Shown here one piece after another: positions 1 through 7,630 of a stretch of DNA of 64,000 bases. The notes under the pieces were generated by a model. That model saw only the letters and a program-made list of their open reading frames with translations, did no database searches and had not been told where the DNA came from. The stretch's first letter is position 1, and each line of letters starts with the position of its first letter. Source of the DNA: Streptomyces rishiriensis (GTDB lineage Bacteria > Actinomycetota > Actinomycetes > Streptomycetales > Streptomycetaceae); the NCBI RefSeq assembly GCF_030815485.1, contig NZ_JAUSWV010000002.1, positions 5,766,001 to 5,830,000 on the forward strand, read 5' to 3'. The translations under genes and the position numbers were made by a program.

Positions 1-1839
1 TTCACCCACCAGCGCGACGACGAGGGCATCGGCGCCGACCTGCGCCCGACGACCGTACGCGGCACGGACCCCGACGCCTACGCGGACCGGTTCCCCTGGG
101 CCACCTGTGAGTTGGGCGGCGGCATGGCCGTCGCCTACCACCGCCGCCCGCGCGTCGACGCCGCCGACATCGGCGCCCTCGGCCTCACGAAGATCGGCTG
201 CGGCTCGGTCTGGCAGGGCTACTACATGTTCCACGGCGGCACCAACCCGACGGGGGAGCGGACGCCCCTCCAGGAGTCCCACGCCACCGCCTACCCCAAC
301 GACCTCCCCGTCCTGACCTACGACTTCCAGGCCCCCCTCGGCGAGTACGGCCAGTACCGCCCCTCCTACGACGAACTCCGGCTGCAGCACCTGCTCCTGG
401 CGGACTTCGGCGAGCTGATCGCTCCCATGCGGTCGGTGCTGCCGGACGGCCGCCCGCGAGACCAGCACGACCGCGACACCCTGCGCTGGGCGGTCCGCGG
501 CGACGGGCGCGCCTCGGGCTTCCTCTTCGTCACCAACCACCAGCCCCACGAGCCGCTCCCGGACCACCCGGACACCAGCTTCACGATCGGCTTCCCCGGG
601 GCCCCGCCCCTCTCCCTCCCGAGCACCCCCGTCACCGTCCCCGCGGGCGCCTACTTCTGCTGGCCCCTGCGCCTCGACGTGGCGGGCCTGCGCCTGGACT
701 GGGCCACCGCCCAGCCGGTCTGCACGGTCGCGGACGACGGCGGCGACGGCGGCGGCCGGACGGTTCTCGTCCTGGCGGCGACGGACGGCATCGAGCCCGA
801 ACTGGCGCTGGACGCGACGACGGTGACGTCCGTCGTCGCGCCGTCCGGTGCGGACGTCACGACCGTGGCCGACGGCGACCGCGTCCTGATCACCGGCCTG
901 CGCCCCGGCACGGACGCTCTGGTCGAGACGGAGACGCCGACGGGCGACCGGGTGGCCCTCCTGGTGCTGGACGCGGCCACCGCCCGCACCGCCTACCGGG
1001 GCGAGGCCTGGGGCGCACAGCGGCTCGTCCTGTGCGCCGACGGCGTGGTCTTCGACGCGACGACCGGCGAGGTGCGCATCCACCCCCGCGCCTCGGACGA
1101 CAGCGCCGACAGGACCGAGAGGGCCGAGAGGGCCGAGGGGGCAGGCAGGACCGACAGGGCCGAGAGGGCCGATACTGCCTGCACGGCAGGCAGTGCAGGC
1201 AGCGCCGACGAGGGCGGTGCGAGGGACGAGGGCGCTGCGGGCCACAGCGGCGACGAGGGATCCCGGGACCCCGCCGCGGCGGTCTCCCTCTCCGTCCTCC
1301 CGGCCCCGGACCGTCCCCCGACGGCAGCCGGTGCCGGGGTGAAGGAGAGCCAGGACGGCGCCCTGACCCGCTACACACTCGTCCCGGACGAGGACGCGCC
1401 CACCGTCGCCGCCCCCACGCTCGCCGCGCTCCGCCCGGCGGGCCCGCCGCCGGCCCCGGAGACGGGCGTACTGGGCCGGGCGAGCGCCCCCGCGGACGAG
1501 CACTACGACACGAGGGCGGCCGTCTTCCGCGTCGACGTCCCGGCGTCCCGCGCCGCTACCCCGCCCCTGCCCGGATCCGACCTGCTGCGCCTGCACTGGA
1601 CCGGCGACGTGGCCCGCGCCTACGTGGGGGACACGCTCGTCGCCGACCAGTTCTTCACGGGCCGCCCCTGGGACATCGCGCTCGACCGGCTCCCGCCCGG
1701 TGAGCCCCTCACCCTGAGGATCCTGCCGCTCGCCGCCGGGGCGGCCGTCCACCTTCCCGTCACCCCGCCGGCCGGGATCGCCGAGGTACGGCACGCCGAA
1801 CGGATCACCACCCGCACCTGGAGGCTCGGTACGACCTGA
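1..1839 (+). CDS. Beta-galactosidase, GH35 family (3' part, 5' end outside window)
   Basis: The reading frame is open from the first base, so the N-terminal part of the catalytic barrel lies upstream; 612 residues are visible. The segment CELGGGM (codons 36-42) followed by WQGYYMFHGGTNPTG resembles the region of bacterial GH35 enzymes that carries the nucleophile Glu, likely the Glu at codon 37 (inference). Downstream are beta-rich accessory domains, with LHWTGDVARAYVGDTLVAD near the C-terminus as in GH35 jelly-roll domains. These enzymes release terminal beta-galactose from oligosaccharides or plant wall polymers. A low-complexity insert of about 55 residues rich in Glu, Arg, Ala, Asp and Gly (codons about 366-422) interrupts the accessory region. 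The LacI-type gene that follows about 95 bp later is the likely local regulator. Confidence 0.85.
   Translation, partial: FTHQRDDEGIGADLRPTTVRGTDPDAYADRFPWATCELGGGMAVAYHRRPRVDAADIGALGLTKIGCGSVWQGYYMFHGGTNPTGERTPLQESHATAYPNDLPVLTYDFQAPLGEYGQYRPSYDELRLQHLLLADFGELIAPMRSVLPDGRPRDQHDRDTLRWAVRGDGRASGFLFVTNHQPHEPLPDHPDTSFTIGFPGAPPLSLPSTPVTVPAGAYFCWPLRLDVAGLRLDWATAQPVCTVADDGGDGGGRTVLVLAATDGIEPELALDATTVTSVVAPSGADVTTVADGDRVLITGLRPGTDALVETETPTGDRVALLVLDAATARTAYRGEAWGAQRLVLCADGVVFDATTGEVRIHPRASDDSADRTERAERAEGAGRTDRAERADTACTAGSAGSADEGGARDEGAAGHSGDEGSRDPAAAVSLSVLPAPDRPPTAAGAGVKESQDGALTRYTLVPDEDAPTVAAPTLAALRPAGPPPAPETGVLGRASAPADEHYDTRAAVFRVDVPASRAATPPLPGSDLLRLHWTGDVARAYVGDTLVADQFFTGRPWDIALDRLPPGEPLTLRILPLAAGAAVHLPVTPPAGIAEVRHAERITTRTWRLGTT
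1098..1266 (+). repeat. Low-complexity repeat inside the beta-galactosidase gene
   Basis: A 9-base motif close to GAGAGGGCC recurs and encodes ERA/DRA-type tripeptides. It is followed by a short Ala/Gly/Ser/Thr stretch containing overlapping CTGCCTGCA/GGCAGGCAG inverted words and then an Asp/Glu/Gly-rich stretch. The frame stays open throughout, so the insert is translated as a polar, probably disordered linker. Confidence 0.65.
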
Positions 1840-1934
1840 CCCCCGCTTCCCCGGCCGCCCGGCCTATCCTGTGGGTCCGCCGGGCGGCCCAGTGCGACGG
1901 GCCCCGGACCAGTCCCGAGGAAGAAGCCCCCGCC

Positions 1935-3044
1935 ATGACCCGAAGCGCCGCCGACGGCCCGGCCGGCCCGGGGACCAGGGGACGCAGCAGACGCAACTTC
2001 GCGGGCTCGCGTCCGGTCATGGACGACGTCGCCAAACTGGCCGGGGTCTCCAAGCAGACGGTCTCCCGGGTGCTCAACGACCACCCGGCCGTCCGCGCCG
2101 AGACCCGGGAGGCGGTCCGGGCGGCCATGCGCACGCTCGACTACCGCCCCAGCAGCAGCGCCCGCTCGCTGGCCAGCGGGCGCACCCGGATGCTCGGCGT
2201 GATCTCCTTCGACGCTGCCCGCTACGGCCCCGCCTCGACCCTCACCGCCATCAACTCGGCTGCGCAGGAGGCCGGTTACCTGGTGAGCTCGATCGCGCTG
2301 GACACCGCCGACCCCGACACGGTGGTGCGGGCCGCGGACCGGCTGTCGGCGGAGGGCGCGGACGGCGTGATCGCGATCGCGCCCCAGGTCCGCGTGGCCC
2401 GGGCCCTCGCCGAGGCCCACCTGGACACCCCGCTGGTCGTCATGGACAACGAGCTGGGTGACGGCACCCCGATGGTCACCTCGGACGCCCGCACCGGCGG
2501 CCACAAGGCCACGCGGCACCTTCTCTCCCTCGGCCACCCCACGGTCCACCACCTGGCGGGCCCGACGGGCTGGACCTCGGCGGATCGCCGGGCGGAGAGC
2601 TGGCGCGCCACCCTCGAGGCGGCCGGAGCCGAGGTGCACGCCCCCCTCATCGGCGACTGGAGCGCCGACTCCGGTTACGACCTGGGCCGCGAACTGGCGA
2701 AGGACCCGGCCGTCACCGCGATCTTCGTGTCGAACGACCAGATGGCCCTCGGCGTTCTGCGCGCCCTGTACGAGGCGGGCCGCCGGGTCCCCCAGGACGT
2801 CAGCGTCGTCGGCTACGACGACATCCCCGAGGCCGCCCACTTCCTCCCGCCGCTGACCACGATCCGTACGGACTTCACGGACATCGGCACGATCGCCCTG
2901 CGCATCCTGCTGGACCGTATCGACAGCCCGGCGACCCCCGGCAGCCCGCTCACGGTCGTCCCCGTCGACCTGTGCGTCAGGCACAGCACCGCCGGTCCGC
3001 GTCGAGCGGGGAAGCGTTCCGCCGACGGCGGCACGGCCGGCTGA
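1935..3044 (+). CDS. LacI-family transcriptional regulator
   Basis: The product is 369 aa. Residues about 30-55 form the LacI DNA-binding helix-turn-helix (MDDVAKLAGVSKQTVSRVLN), followed by the hinge helix region SSARSLASGRTRMLGVIS. Residues about 75-350 are the periplasmic-binding-protein-like effector domain with the family's usual MGYDDIPEA-like segment (VVGYDDIPEA). The N-terminal extension of about 29 residues before the HTH is Arg/Gly-rich. An AGGAAG ribosome site lies just upstream of the ATG. It follows the GH35 gene on the same strand after about 95 bp, so it is probably a sugar-responsive repressor of that glycosidase locus. The specific sugar cannot be read from the sequence. Confidence 0.93.
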   Translation: MTRSAADGPAGPGTRGRSRRNFAGSRPVMDDVAKLAGVSKQTVSRVLNDHPAVRAETREAVRAAMRTLDYRPSSSARSLASGRTRMLGVISFDAARYGPASTLTAINSAAQEAGYLVSSIALDTADPDTVVRAADRLSAEGADGVIAIAPQVRVARALAEAHLDTPLVVMDNELGDGTPMVTSDARTGGHKATRHLLSLGHPTVHHLAGPTGWTSADRRAESWRATLEAAGAEVHAPLIGDWSADSGYDLGRELAKDPAVTAIFVSNDQMALGVLRALYEAGRRVPQDVSVVGYDDIPEAAHFLPPLTTIRTDFTDIGTIALRILLDRIDSPATPGSPLTVVPVDLCVRHSTAGPRRAGKRSADGGTAG

Positions 3045-3098
3045 CCCCGCACGGCCCAGGAGCCCGCCTCGCCCCCGGTCACGCACCGCCCGGCGATG

Positions 3099-3950
3099 TC
3101 AGCAGTGCGCGCCCGTGGCCGTGGCGTGGAGGTGTTCCAGGGCGTCCAGCACGACGGTGTTCCAGTGCCAGGACAGCCATCGGCCGACGTCGCTGCCCGT
3201 GCGCTCGAGTGCGGCCAGCTCGCGGCGGGTGAAACCGCTCAGCGGCCGCTCGTGATGGGAGGACACGATGCCCAGCGGCACGCCCGCCCGGTTCACCAGC
3301 GGAACGCTGTGCGCGGCCCGGCTGCCCGTCTGGAGGATGGCGTGGCGGGAGTCCTCGTCGAACACCGCCGCGGTCGCCACGTCCCGCACGGTGACCTGCT
3401 CACGCTGGGTGGCCGCCTGCATACAAGTGGTGGTCGGGCCGTCGACGAAGGCGAAGAAGTCGGTGAAGTACTTGTTGAGCCCGGCGTGCCGGACCATACG
3501 CAGCCGGCCGCTCTCGGCCAGCTGGACGTTGCCCATCGGCGTCTGGGTGATCGTCAGCACCCGTTGCAGAGCCGCCTTGACGACCGAGCCCTGGCTGGCA
3601 TGGCTGCCGTGCTCGTCGGGGCGGCCGTGCCGCGTGCGGCGGGGGAACCACAGTTCCGCGTCGGTGTCGGGGGCCGGTGTGCGGACGACCGCGTCGGCGA
3701 GGGTGGAGAGCTTGATGTTGAACCGCTGGGAGGCGTCCTTCAGCAGCGCGAACGCCTCATCGGTGGAACCGAGGCCGTAGCGCTGGAACAGCACCCCCTC
3801 GGCACGGGCGACGCCGGCGTGGCCGTACAGGCGGTTGCGCAGATCGAGATCGTCCTGCCGCCAGTGCGGTGCGTTTCCCTGTCCCGATCCGGAGGCGGGG
3901 GCACCGGCCGGCGGACGTCCTTCGGCCGGGTGCCGGGGCGGCTGGCTCAT
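3099..3950 (-). CDS. ANTAR and GAF domain protein
   Basis: The product is 283 aa. Residues about 33-90 (LRNRLYGHAGVARAEGVLF through LSTLADAVV) look like an ANTAR RNA-binding domain. Residues about 120-275 form a GAF-like sensory domain containing a Cys (TTTCMQAA) and the typical SVPLVNRAGVPLGIVSSHH core. ANTAR proteins bind paired hairpins in nascent RNA and act as antiterminators; the GAF domain would sense a small ligand or redox state. This ANTAR-first order is frequent in actinomycetes. It is convergent with the LacI gene. The upstream region (minus strand, 4074-4049) holds GTTTAC and GGTTAG spaced 13 bases, vaguely like a stress-sigma promoter, but this is weak. Confidence 0.82.
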   Translation of the reverse strand: MSQPPRHPAEGRPPAGAPASGSGQGNAPHWRQDDLDLRNRLYGHAGVARAEGVLFQRYGLGSTDEAFALLKDASQRFNIKLSTLADAVVRTPAPDTDAELWFPRRTRHGRPDEHGSHASQGSVVKAALQRVLTITQTPMGNVQLAESGRLRMVRHAGLNKYFTDFFAFVDGPTTTCMQAATQREQVTVRDVATAAVFDEDSRHAILQTGSRAAHSVPLVNRAGVPLGIVSSHHERPLSGFTRRELAALERTGSDVGRWLSWHWNTVVLDALEHLHATATGAHC

Positions 3951-4211
3951 ACCTGGGGCTCCAATGGGGGGCGGTGGACGGTGGCCGACCCCGGCGCACG
4001 GCTCCCCGGAGCCGTCGGGGCGCAGCTCGCCAAGCGACGACCATGCACCTAACCGGAAGCCCAGCGGGTAAACCTGACCACTCTCTCCCCGGCGCCTTCA
4101 CCCCCCGGCCCCCGAACCGTGCGCGCCGCCTTCGACACCGCGCGACACCACGCGGCCGGGGGCGGAGGCGGGCAGCAGCCGGTCGACGCCGCGGGCCCCG
4201 GCGACGGGTGC

Positions 4212-4341
4212 GGGCGGCCGGCACCAGTTCGTGCTCCGTCAGGCTTCGGCGCACTGCGCACTGCGCACGGCGCCGGGACGCGGCGAGAAGGTGGCCGGGC
4301 CCGAGCGCGCGCAGGACGAGCAGGCCGGACGGTTCACCGGG
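4212..4341 (-). pseudogene. Relic of a GT9 (heptosyltransferase-like) glycosyltransferase
   Basis: On the minus strand the translation reads GLLVLRALGPGHLLAAS, then RRSLTEHELVPAA. This strongly resembles the N-terminus of GT9 family enzymes (LLVLRALGLGDLL..VPALRALRR..). The Gly-Asp of the usual GLGD signature is altered to GH, and nothing recognisable follows. It lies directly after the kinase relic in the same frame, in the order expected for a heptose-glycan cluster. This is an inference from motif similarity only; there is no intact start, stop or domain. Confidence 0.5.
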
Positions 4342-4375
4342 CTTCCTCGGCCCGCGCAAGGAGGATGGTCGAGGA

Positions 4376-4562
4376 CCGCCGTCGGTCACCCCGCCGGCAC
4401 CGCCCCAGGCGACGAACCCGGACGCGGCGGCGACGGCGCCTTCCACCGCCTCCCCGACGAGCGTCCCGTCCGCCAGCAGACCGGCCGCCGTGGCAGCGAA
4501 CCGGTGATGGGCGCCGCAGGAGTCCCCGGCGTGCGCGGCGGACGCCGGGACGAGCTCGGGTG
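4376..4562 (-). pseudogene. Relic of a PfkB/RfaE-type carbohydrate kinase (C-terminal part)
   Basis: The minus-strand translation includes GDSCGAHHRFAATAAGLLA and TLVGEAVEGAVAAASGFVA. This matches the C-terminal anion-hole and catalytic-base helix of PfkB sugar kinases, where the signature is normally GAGD(R/A)F. Here GAGD has become GAHH, removing the catalytic Asp. The N-terminal two thirds of a kinase is absent. The fragment sits between the GT4 relic upstream and the GT9 relic downstream, so it looks like the remains of an RfaE-like heptose-phosphate kinase gene. Confidence 0.6.
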
Positions 4563-4607
4563 TTCGACGTAGGACAGCAGCGCGCCGCGCGCCCCCATGG
4601 TTGCCCG

Positions 4608-5503
4608 TCAGGCGACCTCCGTACGTACTTCCTGGCCCGCAGCGACGCGCCGGTGAACTTGTTCGACGCCGTCCGCGACGTGCTGCCAGGTGTAGCGGGC
4701 GAGCACGCGCTCGCGGCCGGTGGCGCCGAAGCGGTGGCGTGTGGGCTCGTGTGTGAGCAGGTCGTGGACGGCGTCGGCGATCGCGGTGGGGTCGTCCGGT
4801 GGCACGAGTCGTCCGGTGTGGCCGTCGGCGACGGTGTCCCGGTGGCCGCCGACGTCGGTGGCGACGACGGGTGTGCCGCAGGCTGTGGCTTCCAGTGCAA
4901 CGATGCCGAACGGCTCGTACAGGGGTGTGCACAGGACGAGGTCGGTGCTGCACATGAGTGCGGGCATCCGGTGCGGGTCGACGGCGCCGAGCAGGCGCAC
5001 GCGGTGGGCCACGCCCTGTTCCTCGGCCAGTTGGAGCAGGCGCTGGGCTTCGGGTTCGGTGTGCAGCTTGTCGGAGGGCGGGCCGCCGGCGATGAGGAGT
5101 TCGGTGTCCGGGATGCGGGTCAGGGCGCGGATCGCCCGGTCGTGGCCCTTGCGGGGGACCAGCCGGCCGCAGGAGAGCAGCCGGTGGCGCTGTCCGCGCG
5201 CCGGGGTGTCGGCGGTGTCCGCCCTGGGGTGGAAGCGGTCGGCGTCGACGCCGCAGGGCACGACGGACACCTTGCGCGGGAGACGCCCATGGCGGCGAGT
5301 TCGTGCACCTCGTCGGTGCAGGTCGCCAGTACCCGCTCGCAGGTGCGGCCGATCTGCTGCTCGATGCCGACGCGCTCGACGGGGCTGGTGTCGTCCCGGC
5401 CCTGGTGGCGCCGCTTGACGGTGCCCAGGGCGTGGAAGGTCTGCACGACCGGTATGCCGTGCGGCTGGACGCCGAGCTGGGCGGCCATGCCGGACATCCA
5501 GAA
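4608..5503 (-). pseudogene. Glycosyltransferase family 4 gene, 5'-truncated and frameshifted
   Basis: Two frames together give most of a GT-B glycosyltransferase. The upstream frame (5503 to about 5280) has FWMSGMAAQLG, PVVQTFHALGTVKRRHQG and ATCTDEVHELAAMG. The downstream frame (about 5270 to 4608) has VVPCGVDADRFHP, GRLVPRKG, LYEPFGIVALEA and GTPVVATDVGG, including the EPFG..(A/V)LEA nucleotide-sugar motif. They are joined by a shift at about 5268-5280, where one base is missing to read SRAKVSVVPCGVD. The first 100 or so residues of the N-terminal Rossmann domain are missing. A short 220-residue product could still start at GTG 5270 but would lack the acceptor domain. Transfer or deletion is suggested by the adjoining relics. 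Confidence 0.8.
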
Positions 5504-5914
5504 CCGACGTGCTTCAGCGGATCGGGGAATCCGGATTCGACGGGTTGCTCCGGAAGTCTCGTCCGCGTGTCCGACGAGACTCCGGAGCAACCGCATAGCC
5601 TTCGCGTCCTCCCGTCTCGGTCCGGCTGCCCTGGAGCGCTACACCGCGGCCCCGTCCCTCCCGTGCCGCTCGTACGCCGGGAAGCGGTTCGCGGCATCCC
5701 CCGGCCCATCAGCCGTCGCCACCCTGCTGCCGCTGCTCGGGGACCCGCATCACGCAGTCACCCGTCAGTCCCAGGGGTCGCATGTAATTCCGCTGCTCCA
5801 GCGCGTCCGGGAACGGGGGCCCGGACGACCTCATGAGCTTCGAATGCATGGAAGCCATGGCCGGCACGGACCGCCCGCAACCACTGCTGCCGTTGCCGAT
5901 GTCAGATGTGGATG
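5504..5914. other. Gene-free stretch upstream of the truncated glycosyltransferase
   Basis: No gene of convincing composition was found in these roughly 410 bases. The only clear structure is the 20-bp inverted repeat at 5543-5592. Very short open frames on the minus strand exist (for example one ending AYERHGRDGAAV) but cannot be assigned. Confidence 0.55.
5543..5592. repeat. Near-perfect 20-bp inverted repeat (hairpin)
   Basis: The left arm 5543-5563 and right arm 5573-5592 are complementary over 20 positions with one extra A in the left arm and a 9-base loop. There is no T-tract. It lies just outside the point where glycosyltransferase homology stops, so it may be the terminator of a lost gene or the scar of a mobile element. 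Confidence 0.7.
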
Positions 5915-6139
5915 TCAGGTCGGCCGAGGCACTATGTTCACTGCCCGATAGTCGTAGCCGTCTTGCTTGAAGCCAGGGGCTTCCCATTGCAGATCGACAC
6001 GTTGCCCCGGCGACAACGTATGGAAGCCTTTCGTCTGGATGTCGGCGTAGTGGCCCCAACACCCGCCGGGGGTCTCGGGAGAGTCGAGTACCCCCCACCC
6101 TTCCTCGTCGTGCCACTCACGGACAGTCGCAGTCACCAT
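5915..6139 (-). CDS. Small cold-shock-domain-like protein
   Basis: The product is 74 aa. The sequence MVTATVREWHDEEGWGVLDS has the cold-shock fold's first strands (V.W....GWG.L), followed by GGCWGHYADI where CspA has FVHFSAI, and QRVDLQWEAPGFKQDGYDYRA like the last strands (V.F.......GP.A..V). It diverges from classical Csp proteins in RNP1 and RNP2 and is probably a nucleic-acid binder of the variant CSD type (inference). The start is ATG 6139. A TAGAGT hexamer lies exactly 6 bases upstream with no ribosome site, suggesting a leaderless transcript. Confidence 0.75.
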   Translation of the reverse strand: MVTATVREWHDEEGWGVLDSPETPGGCWGHYADIQTKGFHTLSPGQRVDLQWEAPGFKQDGYDYRAVNIVPRPT

Positions 6140-6721
6140 GCGGCGACTCTACGGGCGCCGACCGCGCCGACGCATCGGGGATTCCAGTTCGGGAGGCTGA
6201 GGGCATTGAGGGCTTAGCCGTGGCTGTCCTGCGGCTCAGCGGTCTTGGTGCATGGTGCGAGGCCGGCTGGTCGCCCGGTGCTTCCCGTGTTCCCCGCACG
6301 ATCTGCCACCGGTCTGGCACGACCTCTTCCGACGCAGCTACTGACTGTTGATGGTGCCGGCCACCGTCGCGTATGCGCGCTCGACCTCGCCCAGGTACTG
6401 CTCCAGGCGGAACCGAACCTCCTAGACCGGCCTGTCATCGGGGCCTGGGTACATCAGGACTGCGGATTTCCCGTACCGGTGGAGCCGGTGCTCGTCTTCG
6501 TCGGCGTGACCGATCTGAAGGTGGTCGCCACGCAGCTCAGCGTGCGCGTGTACCGGGAGCGTGAGGTGTCGGCACTGGCGCCGCTCTCAGGGGTGCTGAC
6601 GGCTGAACAGAGCTGTGGGGGAGCCTTCATGGCGTGACCGGCGCCGGGGTGGGGCGCCCTGTCGGTGCCGTCCTTTACGCTCCGCTCCTGATCAAGCAGT
6701 TCGGATGGGGAGGGGATACGG
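6140..6721. other. About 580 bases without an intact gene; possible decayed minus-strand ORF
   Basis: On the minus strand from about 6600 down to 6340 one frame has coding-like composition (LRGDHLQIGHADEDEHRLHR, then SAVLMYPGPDDRPV). It is interrupted by an in-frame TAG and then continues as RFRLEQYLGEVERAYATVAG before a natural-looking stop. The family is not recognised. The rest of the interval shows no gene. Confidence 0.4.
6146..6151 (-). promoter_or_regulatory. Putative -10 box for a leaderless transcript (cold-shock-like gene)
   Basis: TAGAGT on the minus strand, then 6 bases (CGCCGC), then the ATG. This spacing puts the likely transcription start at or next to the start codon. No good -35 box is visible. 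Confidence 0.5.
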
Positions 6722-7144
6722 ATGGGCGGAAACGAGTGGAGTCACACGGGCCCGTATCAGCGTGATCTGGTGGCCGCGTTCCGGCAGGCTCAGGAGGACG
6801 AGTTGACGCGGGACAACCACGGTTTCGAGGGGCAGTCCGTCGAGGAACTGTGGCGCGACCCGGAGTGGCAGGAGTACATATTCACCGGCGGCACGTGCAC
6901 CGTGCTCGACTTTCCTCTCATGATCGAAGCCGCGGACACCGATGACGGTCCGTTCATGCGGCCCCTGACCGATGGGGAAGTGCGTGCGTGGGCTCCTCAC
7001 GGCCGGCCCACCTACGAGGAGTGGGACGCAGCTCTTGATTCCGAGCAACTGGGCTTCCCGAGCCGCGCCCAGGGGAACTGCACAGTGCTCTACCGCGACG
7101 GCAGGCCTGCGCAGATCGGCTACTGGGGGGTCACCGCCGACTAG
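6722..7144 (+). CDS. Hypothetical protein, 140 aa
   Basis: No family is recognised. The product is acidic and Trp/Tyr-rich, has no membrane segment or signal peptide, and reads like a soluble globular protein (for example SVEELWRDPEWQEYIFTGG and PTYEEWDAALDSEQLGFPS). A GGGGAGGGG ribosome site precedes the ATG by about 6 bases. It stands alone, followed by a terminator-like hairpin at 7165-7196, between a gene-poor accessory stretch and tRNA-Arg. An accessory role is inferred from position only. Confidence 0.7.
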   Translation: MGGNEWSHTGPYQRDLVAAFRQAQEDELTRDNHGFEGQSVEELWRDPEWQEYIFTGGTCTVLDFPLMIEAADTDDGPFMRPLTDGEVRAWAPHGRPTYEEWDAALDSEQLGFPSRAQGNCTVLYRDGRPAQIGYWGVTAD

Positions 7145-7164
7145 GGGGACCGATACCGCTTCGC

Positions 7165-7196
7165 GATGCGGCCCCGTACTCGTCCGGGGCCGCGTC
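7165..7196 (+). terminator. Hairpin terminator after the 140-aa gene
   Basis: GATGCGGCCCC at 7165-7175 pairs with GGGGCCGCGTC at 7186-7196 (11 bp, one G-T wobble), 10-base loop, about 20 bases after the stop codon. No T-run, as is usual in Streptomyces. Confidence 0.65.
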
Positions 7197-7301
7197 GCTT
7201 TGGTCGGGCCCACCTGGGGAACGCCCCTAGATCCCGTCCACGCCTCGCCCACAGACGCCGACATACGGCCGCTCCGAGCAGCACACGCCTGCACATACGC
7301 C

Positions 7302-7341
7302 AAGACCCCGTCCTCAGCGAAAGCGCTGGTGGCGGGGTCTT
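7302..7341 (-). terminator. Hairpin downstream of tRNA-Arg
   Basis: AAGACCCCG at 7302-7310 pairs perfectly with CGGGGTCTT at 7333-7341. It lies about 20 bases beyond the 3' end of the tRNA on the minus strand and is probably its terminator. Confidence 0.65.
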
Positions 7342-7359
7342 CGGGCACCTCGTACAAGG

Positions 7360-7431
7360 TGCCCCCGGCAGGATTCGAACCTGCGCACACGGCTCCGGAG
7401 GCCGTTGCTCTATCCCCTGAGCTACGGGGGC
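7360..7431 (-). tRNA. tRNA-Arg, anticodon CCG
   Basis: The minus-strand sequence folds as a complete cloverleaf: acceptor GCCCCCG/CGGGGGC, D-arm GCTC/GAGC, anticodon stem ACGGC/GCCGT with loop CTCCGGA (anticodon CCG, decoding CGG), and T-arm GCAGG-TTCGAAT-CCTGC. It is 72 nt to the discriminator A. CCA is not encoded. The 3' end faces the gene-poor accessory stretch at lower coordinates; tRNA 3' ends are common integration sites. Confidence 0.97.
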
Positions 7432-7469
7432 GTGTCGGTCGTGAGGTGTTGCTCGCGGCGACGGGTAGA

Positions 7470-7497
7470 ACACTACCAGCTCGCTAGGGGTGTTCAT
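7470..7497 (-). promoter_or_regulatory. Putative tRNA-Arg promoter
   Basis: On the minus strand TAGTGT (7475-7470) lies about 38 bases before the tRNA, with ATGAAC (7497-7492) 16 bases upstream of it. The -10 is good and the -35 fair. Confidence 0.45.
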
Positions 7498-7618
7498 GAA
7501 CGGGTTTCTGCGGGTCCGGGGTGGGGCGTCGTACGTCCGGACCGGGGTGAAGTGGGGTGTGGGTCGCCCGCACGGGGCGGAAGTGGGGAAAACCCGGACG
7601 CGGTGGCCGGTCCCGACC

Positions 7619-7624
7619 TACTCT
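7619..7624 (+). promoter_or_regulatory. Putative -10 box for the leaderless receiver gene
   Basis: TACTCT, then 6 bases, then GTG 7631. There is no Shine-Dalgarno sequence before the GTG, which supports a leaderless start. A -35 box is not evident. Confidence 0.4.
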
Positions 7625-7630
7625 CGAGTT

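Noticed and set aside
4119..5951. Plus-strand open frame over the glycan-gene relics
   Set aside because: The minus strand holds recognisable glycosyltransferase and kinase motifs; the plus-strand translation has none.
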